Assembly (NCBI GenBank): GCA_017468365.1
Contig: JAFUIS010000017.1
Coordinates: 28,436-92,435 of the forward strand
DNA from: Oscillospiraceae bacterium
Lineage (GTDB): Bacteria > Bacillota > Clostridia > Oscillospirales > Ruminococcaceae
Reading direction: 5' to 3'
Length of the DNA: 64,000 bases
The notes under the pieces are model-generated. The model was given only the letters and a program-made list of their open reading frames with translations. It searched no databases and was not told the origin of the DNA. This document shows, in pieces, positions 8,498 to 18,257 of the stretch (position 1 is the stretch's first letter; each line of letters opens with the position of its first letter). The position numbers and the translations under genes were made by a program.

Positions 8498-10699
8498 TTA
8501 TCCGATAACCACTACGCCGGGTTCGTCGCCCTCGTCTTCAAAAATACCGGAAAGGGAACCTCCGCCATAACAGGCTGTGCAGGTTCCGGGCATATTGTCT
8601 TTTTTGTACCAGCCGGTGGCAGTGGTGGTGCAGGCAGCGCCTGCAAGGTCACCGGAAACGGTGCAGTAAGCAGCGGAAACAACGTTGTTGCTTACGGGGA
8701 AAGTAACGTTCGGGTCTTCGCCCACCATTACGTCAGCCATAATCGCTTTCCAGATCTTGGGGGTGGGATAGGTCTGGTAGATGATCTCTTTCATTCCCTC
8801 GGAATAACCGAGCCATACAACGCCGAGATACTGGGGAGTCATTCCCACAAACCAAAGGTCGGTGTTGTCGGAAGCGGAACCGGTTTTTCCCGCAACGGTG
8901 TAACCGGGGATATTGGCGGTGCGTCCGGTGCCTTCGGGACCGTAAACAACGCGCTGGCAAAGCTTGTTGAGAATGGTCGAGGTTTCGGAAGAAAGAACAC
9001 GTTCCGGTGCGGTATCCGCTTTAAGGACCACCGCGCCCTCGCTGTCAAGAACAAGGGTGTAGGAATGGGGCTTGATATACAGTCCGCCGTTGCCTATCAT
9101 CTGATAAGCGCCCGCAAGTTCAATGGGCGAAACGCCGTAGGTGAAAGAGCCGAGAGCCATAGGCGCAACGGCAACGTCGTTGTTGGTGCCGGTGTCGATA
9201 AGGGTCGAAATATGAAGCTTCTGGGTAAGGAAGTCAAATACCGTTCTCGGAGTAAGAAGAGTTACAAGTTTTACCGGAATGGTGTTTATGGACTTCTGTA
9301 CCGCAGTGTCAACGGTTACGTCGCCGAGATAACCTGCGTAATAGTTTACGGGCCAGTCGGTTTTGAATGTGGTGCTGCCTTCCGTCTCGCCGGCTTTATA
9401 AATAGGTTCATCGGTGATGACGGTGGAGAAGGTGATAAGGTCGTTTTCAAGGGCAAGAGCATAGGAAGAAATGGGCTTTATGGTGGAGCCGATATGCCTT
9501 TGTCCGTGGGCGGCGATGTTGAAAAGGCGGGAACCGGTCTTTTCGCCTTTTCCGCCGACTATTGCAACAACTTCGCCGTTGAAGTTAAGGCAGACAAAAG
9601 CGGAATCGGGCTGTTCCTTGTTAAGAACGCGCTCAAAATTGTCAACGTCCTCGTAATATTCTTCCGCGATGTTCTGGATGCGGTTGTCAACGGTGGCATA
9701 AATTCTGTAACCGCCGTTATAAAGGTTATATTCGGCGGTCTTTTTATCCCAGCCGTATTCGTCCATAAGTCCGGCGATAACGTCGTCGATAAGATAATCG
9801 ATGAACCAGGAGGTGTATTTTCCGGATTCTTTTCCGGTTATCTGGCCTTTGGAAGTTACGATATCTTCATTGATAAGGACGTCGTATTCGGCTTTGTCGA
9901 TATAGCCCACTTCAAGCATCTCGCCGTAAATATATTCGCGGCGGGTCTTGTTGTTTTCCGGGTGGCCGAAAGGTTCATAGATACTGGGATTGTTGGTGAT
10001 GGCAACAAGTCCGACGCACTCGTTGAGGGTGAGTTCGGAAACATCTTTGTTGTAATACATATTTGCAGCAGCCTGAACGCCGCAGGTGTTGTAACCAAGA
10101 GCAATGACGTTGAGGTAAGCTTCAAGTATCTGTTCCTTGGAATATTTCTTTTCAAGGGCAAGGGCGTTGAAAATTTCTTTTACCTTACGGTCGATTCTAA
10201 CGTCTTTTTCGCCGGTGACGTTTTTGATAAGCTGCTGGGTAATGGTGGAACCGCCGCCCATATCTCCGCCGGTAAGAAAACCGAGGGTTGCCTGAATGGT
10301 ACGGGCAAAGTCAACGCCCTGGTGCTGCCAAAAGCGCTTGTCCTCTGCGGCAACGGTGGCGTCGATAAGATATTTCGGAAATTCGTCATAATCCGCCCAG
10401 ATAAGCTTTCCGCTTTCGCCGTAAAGCTTGGTATCCTCTTCAAAAACTCCGGTTTCGGAATCCTTGGTATAGATTATGGTGGTATAGCTCAGTTCAAGCT
10501 GGTCAAGGTCAAGTTCGTCGGCATCGTCGACCATTCCGAGAATGACCGTGGCAAGAACGCAGCCGATGATACAGCCGCTTATGATGATTACGGAAAGAAC
10601 GGTCACAAGACCTCTTCCCAAAAAGCGGAAGAACCCTTTAAGTATCCTGAGCCAGGCGGGGGTTTCCTTCGGCTGATCATTTTTGTTTTTTGATTGCAT
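8498..10699 (-). CDS. Class A penicillin-binding protein (glycosyltransferase/transpeptidase)
   Basis: Bifunctional peptidoglycan synthase of the PBP1A kind, 733 residues. A cytoplasmic N-tail and one membrane anchor (about residues 30-55) precede the GT51 domain with AAEDKRFWQHQGVD and GGGSTITQQLIKN. The transpeptidase domain has the active serine in GSTIKPISSYALA, SxN as KSINTIPVKL, and KTG in VAGKTGSASDNTDLWFVG. The tail is short and acidic, ending VVVIG. ATG 10699 follows GGGAGG. A -10 like TATAAT lies at 10776-10771 but no good -35 was found. Monocistronic. Confidence 0.95.
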   Translation of the reverse strand: MQSKNKNDQPKETPAWLRILKGFFRFLGRGLVTVLSVIIISGCIIGCVLATVILGMVDDADELDLDQLELSYTTIIYTKDSETGVFEEDTKLYGESGKLIWADYDEFPKYLIDATVAAEDKRFWQHQGVDFARTIQATLGFLTGGDMGGGSTITQQLIKNVTGEKDVRIDRKVKEIFNALALEKKYSKEQILEAYLNVIALGYNTCGVQAAANMYYNKDVSELTLNECVGLVAITNNPSIYEPFGHPENNKTRREYIYGEMLEVGYIDKAEYDVLINEDIVTSKGQITGKESGKYTSWFIDYLIDDVIAGLMDEYGWDKKTAEYNLYNGGYRIYATVDNRIQNIAEEYYEDVDNFERVLNKEQPDSAFVCLNFNGEVVAIVGGKGEKTGSRLFNIAAHGQRHIGSTIKPISSYALALENDLITFSTVITDEPIYKAGETEGSTTFKTDWPVNYYAGYLGDVTVDTAVQKSINTIPVKLVTLLTPRTVFDFLTQKLHISTLIDTGTNNDVAVAPMALGSFTYGVSPIELAGAYQMIGNGGLYIKPHSYTLVLDSEGAVVLKADTAPERVLSSETSTILNKLCQRVVYGPEGTGRTANIPGYTVAGKTGSASDNTDLWFVGMTPQYLGVVWLGYSEGMKEIIYQTYPTPKIWKAIMADVMVGEDPNVTFPVSNNVVSAAYCTVSGDLAGAACTTTATGWYKKDNMPGTCTACYGGGSLSGIFEDEGDEPGVVVIG

Positions 10700-10810
10700 T
10701 TATCTGTCCTCCCCTGCAAATGGGATAAACCTTTTTTATAAAAAGGAAAAAAATCATCGTCGTTAATATTATTATACCTTGCGGGATGATTATTTGATGA
10801 ACATCCTGTT

Positions 10811-10850
10811 AAAAATAACTTCGGAAAATATTCGAAAAGGGGTTATTTTT
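10811..10850 (+). promoter_or_regulatory. Inverted repeat enclosing the ribosome site of the 10852 gene
   Basis: AAAAATAAC (10811-10819) and GTTATTTTT (10842-10850) are perfect inverted arms with a 22-base loop. An inner CTTCG / CGAAAAG pairing extends the stem. AAGGGG, the only ribosome site, lies at the loop edge just before the right arm. Confidence 0.4.
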
Positions 10851-10851
10851 A

Positions 10852-11181
10852 ATGGAACACACCTTTTTGGCCGCTTTGGCGGCAATTTTTGTAACCGCGG
10901 CGGCGGTGGTTTTTGCGATGTCGCTTTCAAAAGCTCCGGAAAAAACGGAAGAAGCGGTTTTTGAAACCGCCGTTTCAAAAGCGGAAGAACCGCAAAAAAC
11001 GGTGCTGGGCGTTTTTGAAGGAAAACTCGCGGTTTTTGAAGGCGAAAGCGCCTATCCGAACAGGGTGTTCGATTTTATGGTAAGAACTCTTCCGCCAAAG
11101 GACCAGAAGGCTCTTTCCGAAGGGATAACAGTTTTTTCGGAAGAGGAACTTTTGCGCCTTCTGGAAGATTATATGTCCTAG
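10852..11181 (+). CDS. Small membrane-anchored protein of unknown function
   Basis: 109 residues. An N-terminal hydrophobic helix (about residues 5-24) is followed by a Glu/Lys/Ala linker. A compact C-terminal part reads VLGVFEGKLAVFEGES and VFDFMVRTLPPKDQ, ending in an acidic EELLRLLEDYMS. The tail resembles short clostridial proteins with a 'YDGKLAVFE...LP..D...L..GI' pattern, some labelled BofC-C-terminal-like. That resemblance is from memory and no function is assigned. Start ATG after AAGGGG. It is convergent with rpoD, and the two stop codons are directly adjacent at 11181/11182. Confidence 0.75.
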   Translation: MEHTFLAALAAIFVTAAAVVFAMSLSKAPEKTEEAVFETAVSKAEEPQKTVLGVFEGKLAVFEGESAYPNRVFDFMVRTLPPKDQKALSEGITVFSEEELLRLLEDYMS

Positions 11182-12279
11182 TTAGTCAATGAAATCCTTG
11201 AGCTTTTTGCTGCGGCTGGGATGACGGAGTTTGCGAAGGGCTTTTGCTTCGATCTGACGGATACGCTCACGGGTTACGCTGAATTCCTTGCCGACTTCTT
11301 CAAGGGTTCTGGGACGGCCGTCATCAAGACCGAAACGAAGACGAAGAACTTTTTCTTCTCTGGGGGTAAGGGTTTTGAGAACGTCCGCAAGCTGCTCTTT
11401 GAGAAGAGTGTGGGAAGCTGCGTCTGCGGGTGCGGGTGCGTCGTCGTCGGGAATAAAGTCGCCGAGGTGGCTGTCTTCTTCTTCGCCGATAGGAGTTTCG
11501 AGAGAAACGGGTTCCTGAGCGACTCTCATGATCTCGCGGACTTTGTCGGTGGGCATATCAAGCTCTGCGGCGATTTCTTCCGCGGTGGGTTCGTGGCCGT
11601 TCTGGTGAAGAAGCTGGGAGCTTACTTTTTTAACTTTGTTGATGGTTTCGACCATGTGTACCGGGATACGAATGGTTCTTGCCTGGTCTGCAATGGCGCG
11701 GGTGATAGCCTGACGGATCCACCAGGTTGCATAGGTGGAGAATTTGAAGCCTTTGGTGTGGTCAAATTTTTCAACCGCTTTGATAAGACCGAGGTTGCCT
11801 TCCTGGATAAGGTCGAGGAACTGCATTCCGCGTCCTACGTAACGTTTTGCAATGGAAACAACAAGACGAAGGTTTGCTTCGGAAAGGCGTTTTCTTGCTT
11901 TTGCGCTTTTAACTGCGTCGCCGCTTGCCATTTCTTCGGCAAGTCTTACTTCCTCTTCGGGAGTAAGAAGCGGAACGCGGCCGATTTCTTTAAGATAAAC
12001 TTTTACCGGGTCGTCAATGTTGATGCCCTCGATAATGGTGCCGTCCTCGTCAATGTTGTCGTTTTCGATGTCGGAAAGGTCGAAGTCAAGATCCGCAGTG
12101 GCGGAAAAATCTTCGATGATTTCGATGTTGTTGCTTTCAAGAATGTCATAAAGCTTATCGACCTGTTCAACTTCGAAGTCCATTTCTTCGATAAAATCGG
12201 TTATTTCTTTGGTGGTAAGCTTTCCTTTGGATTTTCCGTTTTCAATAAGTTCGGAAAGAGTGGTTTTCTTTTCTGCCAT
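11182..12279 (-). CDS. rpoD: Primary RNA polymerase sigma factor (sigma-A/RpoD)
   Basis: Housekeeping sigma factor, 365 residues. Region 1.2 appears as [16 protein letters not shown]. Region 2 appears as [18 protein letters not shown] and [20 protein letters not shown]. Regions 3-4 include [20 protein letters not shown] and the helix-turn-helix [23 protein letters not shown] 12279 follows AGGGGG; the frame stays open upstream into dnaG but that part looks unlike sigma. It lies 46 bases after dnaG in the classical macromolecular synthesis arrangement. Confidence 0.98.
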   Translation of the reverse strand: MAEKKTTLSELIENGKSKGKLTTKEITDFIEEMDFEVEQVDKLYDILESNNIEIIEDFSATADLDFDLSDIENDNIDEDGTIIEGINIDDPVKVYLKEIGRVPLLTPEEEVRLAEEMASGDAVKSAKARKRLSEANLRLVVSIAKRYVGRGMQFLDLIQEGNLGLIKAVEKFDHTKGFKFSTYATWWIRQAITRAIADQARTIRIPVHMVETINKVKKVSSQLLHQNGHEPTAEEIAAELDMPTDKVREIMRVAQEPVSLETPIGEEEDSHLGDFIPDDDAPAPADAASHTLLKEQLADVLKTLTPREEKVLRLRFGLDDGRPRTLEEVGKEFSVTRERIRQIEAKALRKLRHPSRSKKLKDFID

Positions 12280-12325
12280 TTTAAAATTCCCCCTGAAAAA
12301 ATCTATGGTATGTTGTTGGGTTTCG

Positions 12326-14080
12326 TTATTTTTTTGCCCGGCGCATTTTTTCGATATATGCCGCAAGTTCCGCGCCGGAAAGTTCGCCGATTTCCTTATC
12401 GGTTTTCTTTTCTTTAAGGCGGGAAAGAGTTCTTGCCGCTTCGGCGGCATCTTCTGCGGAATACCGGTGCTCACGGGCGATATGTGCAAGGCGCGCGGCA
12501 ATGTTTTGCTGCTCAAGGGTAAAATCTTCACCGAAAAGCGTAAGCGAAACCTCTGCGCCGGTGCTCAAAGTACTCAGAAGCTTTTCATAAAAAAGCCGGT
12601 AAAGTTCACAGACAAGGTCCGAAGGCGAAACCAGCGTGCTCACGGTGCTCAAAGCCTCGGGATTTCTTATCAGCGCTCCGATAAGCCTTTCTTCCGCTGC
12701 GGCGGAAGCAGGATTTTTCAGTTTTTCCGGAACGGCGCCGGCAAAGGTGGTTGCCTGAACGCTTTGGCCGCTTATGGCCTTTGCGCCTTCGGCTCTTGCC
12801 CGGCGTTTGATCTTTGTCTGTACCTGAGCAAGGATTCCTTCCTTTGTGGTGCCGTAATCCCTTGCAAGTTTTGCCGCCCAGACTTCGCGTTCAAGCGGGT
12901 TTTTCATTCCCGCAAGAAGGTTCACCGCCTCTTTAAGGGCCATTATCTTGCCTTCGGGCGTTTCGGTGTCATATTTCGCGCCGATTTTTGAAAGTTCGTA
13001 TTCGGTGGAGCCGGCGCTTTGTTCAATAAGCTTTTTGAACCGCGTTCCGCCGAATTTTTTGATATATTCGTCCGGGTCTTTTGCGTCCGGGATCGAAAGC
13101 ACTTTTGTGCGGATGCCCACCTCGTCAAGAAGGGAAATGGCGCGCTTTGTCGCTTTCTGTCCTGCCTCGTCCGAGTCATAGGCAAGCACCGCTTCTTCAA
13201 CGTAGGAAGAGGCCAGCCTGCACTGGTCAGAGGTGAGCGAAGTTCCGAGAGAGGCCACCGCTTCGGTAAAGCCTGCCTGGTGCATTGCGATAACGTCCAT
13301 ATATCCTTCGCAAAGGATAAGATGATCGAGTTTTTGCTTTTTTGCAAAGTTCAGCGCAAAGAGGTTTTTGGTTTTCTTAAAAACCGGAGTATCCGGCGAG
13401 TTGTAATATTTCGGGCCGTCGCCGCTCATTTTTCTTCCGCCGAATCCGATAACGTTGCCCCTGAGGTCTATTATGGGGAACATGACTCTGTCACGGAAAA
13501 CGTCGTAATAACGGCCGCTTTTATTGCTCTTTCGTGAAAGCTGCGCCGCTTCCATATCCTCATAGCGATAGCCTTTTGAGGCAAGAAGGTCGGTGAGCCT
13601 TGTCCATTCATTTGGCGCATAGCCGAGGCCGAAATGCTTTATGGTCTTGGGCAAAAGTCCGCGCCCCAAAAGGTAATCCAGCGCTGCTTTTCCGCTTGGC
13701 TGCATAAGTTCGGAAAAATAAAACCTTGCAGCTTCCCGGTTCATTTCAAGAATTTTTGTTTTCAAAATCGCGGTCTTGTCTTCCGCCGCATCTTCCGGAA
13801 CGGTCATTCCCGCTCTTTGGGCAAGAAATTTTATTGCCTCGACGTATTCAAGGTTTTCTATCCTTCGGATGAAACCGATAACGTCGCCGCCGGCGCCGCA
13901 GCCGAAACAATAAAACGACTGGCTTTCGGGATAAACGGTGAAAGAACCGGTTTTTTCGGAATGGAACGGGCAAAGCCCGGTGGAGATCCTTCCGCGTTTT
14001 CGAAGCTGGACGTAGCTTGAAACGACGGATTCGATATCGCAGTTCATTTTAAGTTCTTCGATAAAACTTTGCGGAATCAC
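12326..14080 (-). CDS. dnaG: DNA primase
   Basis: Makes RNA primers for lagging-strand synthesis. 584 residues. The N-terminal CHC2 zinc site is CPFH...[11 protein letters not shown]. The TOPRIM catalytic core has [17 protein letters not shown] and [13 protein letters not shown]. The C-terminal third, which should bind DnaB, is less conserved. GTG 14080 has an AGGAGG seven bases upstream. Middle gene of dgt-dnaG-rpoD. Confidence 0.97.
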   Translation of the reverse strand: MIPQSFIEELKMNCDIESVVSSYVQLRKRGRISTGLCPFHSEKTGSFTVYPESQSFYCFGCGAGGDVIGFIRRIENLEYVEAIKFLAQRAGMTVPEDAAEDKTAILKTKILEMNREAARFYFSELMQPSGKAALDYLLGRGLLPKTIKHFGLGYAPNEWTRLTDLLASKGYRYEDMEAAQLSRKSNKSGRYYDVFRDRVMFPIIDLRGNVIGFGGRKMSGDGPKYYNSPDTPVFKKTKNLFALNFAKKQKLDHLILCEGYMDVIAMHQAGFTEAVASLGTSLTSDQCRLASSYVEEAVLAYDSDEAGQKATKRAISLLDEVGIRTKVLSIPDAKDPDEYIKKFGGTRFKKLIEQSAGSTEYELSKIGAKYDTETPEGKIMALKEAVNLLAGMKNPLEREVWAAKLARDYGTTKEGILAQVQTKIKRRARAEGAKAISGQSVQATTFAGAVPEKLKNPASAAAEERLIGALIRNPEALSTVSTLVSPSDLVCELYRLFYEKLLSTLSTGAEVSLTLFGEDFTLEQQNIAARLAHIAREHRYSAEDAAEAARTLSRLKEKKTDKEIGELSGAELAAYIEKMRRAKK

Positions 14081-14132
14081 GGCTTTGCCTCCTTTCTGAT
14101 TCGCAGCGTCTCCCTTGCCTCAAGGAAAGGCT

Positions 14133-15131
14133 TTATTCTCTGCTCCAGCCTTTGGGAACGAAGAAATCGTTATAAAGCTTTATGGCGTAACGGTCGCTCA
14201 TGCCGCTGATATAGTCGCAGACGGCGCGGTCAAGTCCGTCGCGCATTGCGATGGACTGATATTCCGCCGGAAGAGCGTTGGGTGTTTCAAGAAAAAAGCC
14301 GTAAAGTTCTTTAACAAGCGCCTCGGCTTTGTGTTCCTGGGATTTGGCAACCGGGTTGGTGTAAACGTTGGCGAACATGAATTCTTCAAGAAGCTTGCTC
14401 GCTTCGGCAACCTCCGGAGCCATTTTTATGTCGTCGTCGGAATTTTCGATGACGGAGGTTATCATTTTGGAAAGGCGGGGAGTCGCTCCCTCGCCGAGGA
14501 TTTCTTTTATCTCGGCGGGAACTGCCGCTTCGGCAAGAACTCCCGCTCTCACCGCGTCTTCAAAGTCGTGGTGAGCATAGGCGAAATGGTCCGCAAGTTT
14601 TACGATGCGGCCTTCGGGAGTATCGGCGGCTTTTCCTTTGGTGTGGCAAACGATTCCGTCGCGCACCTCATAGGTAAGGTCAAGTCCTTCGCCGTCCCTT
14701 TCAAGGATATCGACGACGCGAAGGCTCTGTTCATAGTGGCGGAAGCCGCCGGGAGCCACCTCGTTAAGGGCTCTTTCGCCTGCGTGACCAAAAGGGGTGT
14801 GACCGAGGTCATGGCCGAGAGCGATAGCCTCGGTGAGGTTTTCGTTGAGGCGAAGCGCCACCGCCATGGTCCTTGCAATCTGGGCAACTTCAAGGGTGTG
14901 GGTAAGACGGGTGCGGTAGTGGTCGCCTTCGGGGCTGAGGAAGACCTGGGTCTTATGCATAAGGCGGCGGAAAGCTTTGCAGTGGATTATTCTGTCGCGG
15001 TCGCGCTGAAAATCGGTTCTTATCCCATCGGAGGTGAGAGGACGAAGTCTTCCTTTGCTTTTGCAGGAAAGGGTCGCCATTGGCGAAAGAGTATCGCGTT
15101 CAAGCTGTTCGGTCATTTCACGGACGGTCAA
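14133..15131 (-). CDS. dgt: Deoxyguanosinetriphosphate triphosphohydrolase-like HD protein
   Basis: HD-domain dNTPase that releases tripolyphosphate from dNTPs, 332 residues. Visible motifs are RDRDRIIHCKAFRRLMHKTQ, the metal-binding TRLTHTLEVAQIAR, and GHDLGHTPFGHAGE. The length fits the short Firmicute form. Start TTG 15131 has a GGAGG eight bases away; an internal ATG at 15116 is an alternative. First gene of the operon feeding dnaG and rpoD, so a dNTP-pool enzyme is co-transcribed with primase. Confidence 0.93.
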   Translation of the reverse strand: MTVREMTEQLERDTLSPMATLSCKSKGRLRPLTSDGIRTDFQRDRDRIIHCKAFRRLMHKTQVFLSPEGDHYRTRLTHTLEVAQIARTMAVALRLNENLTEAIALGHDLGHTPFGHAGERALNEVAPGGFRHYEQSLRVVDILERDGEGLDLTYEVRDGIVCHTKGKAADTPEGRIVKLADHFAYAHHDFEDAVRAGVLAEAAVPAEIKEILGEGATPRLSKMITSVIENSDDDIKMAPEVAEASKLLEEFMFANVYTNPVAKSQEHKAEALVKELYGFFLETPNALPAEYQSIAMRDGLDRAVCDYISGMSDRYAIKLYNDFFVPKGWSRE

Positions 15132-15165
15132 ATTTTCCGCCTCCTTTTCGTTAAAATCTGTCTTT

Positions 15166-15193
15166 CATATACTATATACGCCGAAATTTTCAA
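15166..15193 (-). promoter_or_regulatory. Promoter of dgt-dnaG-rpoD
   Basis: TTGAAA (15193-15188), 16-base spacer, TATATG (15171-15166), 35 bases before the TTG start. Confidence 0.5.
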
Positions 15194-15419
15194 AAAACCT
15201 TCTTTTTTATTAATAAAAATAAAATTTATTTGCAAAACAGCTCATCTTCTTCCCACTTCTCGGGATTTTTGAAGATGTATTCCGAAATTTCATCATAAGC
15301 TTTTTTGTTTCTTATGATTTCATCGTAAAAAGATTTTTGCCAAAGTTTGTTACGTTTGTTTTCGGCAACAAATTTATTGTATTCTCTTGTTACCGAGGAT
15401 TTGAAACCGCGAACCAACG

Positions 15420-15448
15420 AATGTAGGGAACGTCGTCCTCGACGTTCC
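15420..15448 (-). repeat. REP-type hairpin 1 inside the RAYT gene
   Basis: AATGTAG leader then GGAACGTCG / CGACGTTCC (15427-15435 with 15440-15448), four-base loop. Encodes ERRGRRSLHS in frame, in the variable stretch after the HIH motif. Confidence 0.75.
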
Positions 15449-15610
15449 GCCTCATCATTTGTCTGCGGTTGGTTTTTTATAATGATTATTCCGTGGATAT
15501 GATTTGGCATCAAGCAAAACCAATCGGTTTCAATATTTTTATCAATTTCAGACATTTTTGCCCACGAACGCAAAACAATTTCACCAATTGCGGTGGGGAT
15601 CATTTTTTGC

Positions 15611-15636
15611 GGAACGCCGGGGACGGCGTTCCCTAC
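15611..15636 (-). repeat. REP-type hairpin 2 inside the RAYT gene
   Basis: GGAACGCCG / CGGCGTTCC (15611-15619 with 15624-15632), four-base loop, tail CTAC. Encodes GNAVPGVPQ in frame, in the variable loop between THERKC and the next helix. Confidence 0.75.
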
Positions 15637-15751
15637 GGTGGCTAACACGCATTTCCTTTCGTGCGTGCATATCGTTACAAAATAATATCCGTTTTTGCTG
15701 TAATCATATCCGTGTAAACGATGCTGTTTTCTTTTCGGAAAATCTTCCATA

Positions 15752-17557
15752 TCAGTCATCGTCAAGTTTGAGCACCGCCATAAAGGCTTCTTTCGGAAGC
15801 TCGACGGAGCCTATGCGGCGCATTTTCTTTTTACCTTCCTTCTGTTTTTCAAGAAGCTTCTTTTTACGGGAAATATCGCCGCCGTAGCATTTTGCAAGAA
15901 CGTCCTTGCGGAGTGCTTTGATGGTTTCGCGGGCGATTATCTTTCCGCCGATGGCTGCCTGGACCGGAACTTCGAAAAGCTGGCGGCTGATGTTATCGCG
16001 AAGACGCTCGACCATTCTTCTTGCTCTGGGATAGGCGTTATCCGCAAAGACCATCATGGAAAGGGCGTCGACCATTTCGCCGTTGAGAAGGACATCAAGT
16101 TTCACAAGCTTGCTGGCTTTGTATCCGCAGGGTTCATAATCGAAGGAAGCGTAACCTCTGGTGCGGCTTTTAAGCGCATCAAAAAAGTCATAGATTATTT
16201 CGCCCAGGGGAAGTTCGTAATGAACTTCGCAGCGGTCGGCTTCAAGATATTTGGTATCCTTATAAATTCCGCGGCGTTCCTGACAAAGCTCCATAATGCT
16301 TCCGATATACTGGGTGGGAGTAAAAATGGAAGCGCGGACATAAGGTTCTTCAGTGGAATCGATTATCGCCGGGTCGGGATAGTTGGTGGGGTTGTCAAGT
16401 TCAAGGGTGCGTCCGTCGTTGAGGTGAAGTTTGTAAACAACGCTGGGCGCGGTGGTGATAAGGTCAAGGTTATATTCGCGTTCAAGCCTCTCAAGGATTA
16501 CTTCCATGTGAAGAAGTCCAAGGAATCCGCAGCGGAAGCCGAAGCCCAGAGCGGCGGAAGTTTCGGGTTCAAAGCTCAGGGAAGCATCGTTAAGGATGAG
16601 TTTTTCAAGCGCGTCGCGAAGGTCGCCGTATTTTGCGCCGTCAAGGGGATAGATACCCGCATAGACCATGGGGTTGACCTTTTTGTAACCGGGAAGAGCC
16701 TCGGCTGCGGGATTTTCCGCAAGGGTAACGGTGTCGCCCACGGCGGTATCCGCAACGGTTTTGATGGAAGCGGTGATGTAACCGACTTCGCCGGCGCGAA
16801 GTTCTTCGCAGGGAACAAGGCGGGTGGCGCCCATATAGCCGATTTCGACGATGTCGAATTCGGCGCCGGTGGCCATCATTTTGATGCGGTCGCCGGAACG
16901 GAGAACGCCGTCAACGATTCGGACGTAAACGATTACGCCGCGGTAGCTGTCGTAAATGGAGTCAAAAATGAGCGCTTTGAGCGGGCCTTCGTCGTTGCCT
17001 TTCGGAGAAGGGATGCCTTCGACGATGGCTTCGAGCACGGAATGGATATTAACGCCGGTCTTTGCGGAGATCTGCGGAGCATCAAGAGCGGGGATTCCGA
17101 TGATGTCCTCGATTTCGTGCGCAACTCTGTCAGGGTCCGCAGCGGGAAGGTCGATTTTGTTGATGACCGGAACGATTTCGAGGTTGTGGTCAACGGCAAG
17201 ATAGGTGTTGGCAAGGGTCTGTGCCTCAACGCCCTGTGAAGCATCAACGATGAGCACCGCGCCTTCGCATGCTGCAAGAGAGCGCGAAACCTCATAGTTG
17301 AAGTCGACGTGTCCGGGAGTATCGATGAGGTTGAAAACATATTTGTTTCCGTCGTCGGCGGTATAGTCAAGACGCACCGCGCGGGATTTTATGGTGATTC
17401 CGCGTTCGCGTTCGATATCCATGTTGTCCAAAAGCTGCTCTTCCATTTCGCGGGGAGTTACTGCCTGGGTGTTTTCAAGGATTCGGTCGGCAAGGGTGGA
17501 TTTGCCGTGGTCGATATGTGCGATTATACAAAAGTTTCTTATGTTTTCGTTGGGCAT
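15752..17557 (-). CDS. lepA: Elongation factor 4 (LepA GTPase)
   Basis: Ribosome-associated GTPase affecting back-translocation or assembly, 601 residues, the usual length. The G1 motif is [16 protein letters not shown]2 lies in [14 protein letters not shown]3 in [17 protein letters not shown]4 is [10 protein letters not shown]. The LepA-specific C-terminus contains [20 protein letters not shown] and [22 protein letters not shown] 17557 follows AGGAGG at a longish 13 bases. No terminator follows; the RAYT gene starts on its stop codon. Confidence 0.98.
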   Translation of the reverse strand: MPNENIRNFCIIAHIDHGKSTLADRILENTQAVTPREMEEQLLDNMDIERERGITIKSRAVRLDYTADDGNKYVFNLIDTPGHVDFNYEVSRSLAACEGAVLIVDASQGVEAQTLANTYLAVDHNLEIVPVINKIDLPAADPDRVAHEIEDIIGIPALDAPQISAKTGVNIHSVLEAIVEGIPSPKGNDEGPLKALIFDSIYDSYRGVIVYVRIVDGVLRSGDRIKMMATGAEFDIVEIGYMGATRLVPCEELRAGEVGYITASIKTVADTAVGDTVTLAENPAAEALPGYKKVNPMVYAGIYPLDGAKYGDLRDALEKLILNDASLSFEPETSAALGFGFRCGFLGLLHMEVILERLEREYNLDLITTAPSVVYKLHLNDGRTLELDNPTNYPDPAIIDSTEEPYVRASIFTPTQYIGSIMELCQERRGIYKDTKYLEADRCEVHYELPLGEIIYDFFDALKSRTRGYASFDYEPCGYKASKLVKLDVLLNGEMVDALSMMVFADNAYPRARRMVERLRDNISRQLFEVPVQAAIGGKIIARETIKALRKDVLAKCYGGDISRKKKLLEKQKEGKKKMRRIGSVELPKEAFMAVLKLDDD

Positions 17558-17597
17558 TTTTAAAAGCGCACCTCCTGTGCAAATTATACCAGTTTAT

Positions 17598-17626
17598 ATT
17601 TTACCACCCTTTATTATAGATTACAA
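17598..17626 (-). promoter_or_regulatory. Promoter of lepA
   Basis: TTGTAA (17626-17621), 17-base spacer, TAAAAT (17603-17598). A second TATAAT-like box occurs nearer the gene without a good -35. Confidence 0.55.
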
Positions 17627-17671
17627 ATATTTTTTATAATATATAAAGAAAATTTTTGAAAAAAACAGTTC

Positions 17672-17716
17672 CAAAAAGAAACAAACGCACGTCCCGAAAA
17701 GGACGTGCGTTTGTTT
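17672..17716 (-). terminator. Terminator after the zinc-ribbon DUF4870 gene
   Basis: 12-base stem AAACGCACGTCC / GGACGTGCGTTT (17683-17694 with 17701-17712), then GTTTCTTTTTGG on the minus strand. Confidence 0.8.
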
Positions 17717-17731
17717 TTCTTTTGAAAAATA

Positions 17732-18166
17732 TCAGTTGTAATAAACAACGGTGTATTTTCCGATGAGGGGAAGGTCTTTTGCCTGACCTTTATATGCGCG
17801 GACGATGCCCATGATAAGGAAAACAACGGCAGCGATGGAAGCCACGCATCCGACTATCCAGCCGATTACCGGAATTATGGCAACAAGAGCGGCAACGACT
17901 CCGAAGATCTGGAGAACGATGCTCTGGTTGATGTGATAGCGGAGGAATTTGGAATTGGGTTCAAGAAGAAGGGCAACCACCACAAAAAGAAGGGAAAGAT
18001 AGGAAAGAGCGGAAAGAAGTCTGGTTCTTTCGATATCGGAAGCTTCAAACATTGCGGTATGGTCGCTTTCATCGGGAGTTTTTGCGGCGTTTGCAACGGG
18101 TTCGCCGCAGGTGGGGCAATAATGGTCGTTTTCGGGAATCTGAGTTCCGCATTTGGGACAGAACAT
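17732..18166 (-). CDS. Zinc-ribbon membrane protein with DUF4870
   Basis: 144 residues. The N-terminal zinc ribbon is MFCPKCGTQIPENDHYCPTC. After a polar linker come about three to four membrane helices: LSALSYLSLLFVVVALLL, a segment around FLRYHINQSIVLQIFGVVAA, and GWIVGCVASIAAVVFLIMG. The HINQSIVLQ element before the second helix is typical of DUF4870. Function unknown. ATG 18166 has a GGAGG 11 bases upstream. Monocistronic. Confidence 0.85.
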   Translation of the reverse strand: MFCPKCGTQIPENDHYCPTCGEPVANAAKTPDESDHTAMFEASDIERTRLLSALSYLSLLFVVVALLLEPNSKFLRYHINQSIVLQIFGVVAALVAIIPVIGWIVGCVASIAAVVFLIMGIVRAYKGQAKDLPLIGKYTVVYYN

Positions 18167-18194
18167 GATAGAAAAAGCCTCCTTTTTTTCTTTT

Positions 18195-18223
18195 ATCGTA
18201 ACACGGGCGGGAATTTCATTCAA
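18195..18223 (-). promoter_or_regulatory. Promoter of the zinc-ribbon DUF4870 gene
   Basis: TTGAAT (18223-18218), 17-base spacer, TACGAT (18200-18195). Confidence 0.6.
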
Positions 18224-18257
18224 TTGCCCGGGGCGAAAATTAAGAAAAGTTTAAAGA

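Larger units (their letters stand above)
15226..15759 (-). mobile_element. REP-associated tyrosine transposase (RAYT, Y1_Tnp family)
   Basis: About 177 residues. IS200-like HUH/Y1 transposase fold: NGYYFVTICTHERKC near the N-terminus, the metal-binding CLMPNHIHGIIII, and FKSSVTREYNKFVAEN with the late tyrosine region. RAYTs act on REP palindromes. Two such palindromes lie inside this coding sequence (15427-15448 and 15611-15632), giving ERRGRRSLHS and GNAVPGVPQ. The gene begins at ATG 15759, overlapping the lepA stop, with no clear ribosome site of its own, so it probably reads through from lepA. A TTG at 15765 is an alternative start. Confidence 0.88.

Noticed and set aside
8474-10693. 739-codon plus-strand open frame
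   Set aside because: It lies exactly antisense to the penicillin-binding protein, has no recognisable domain, and is Val/Gly/Phe-rich as expected for a shadow frame.
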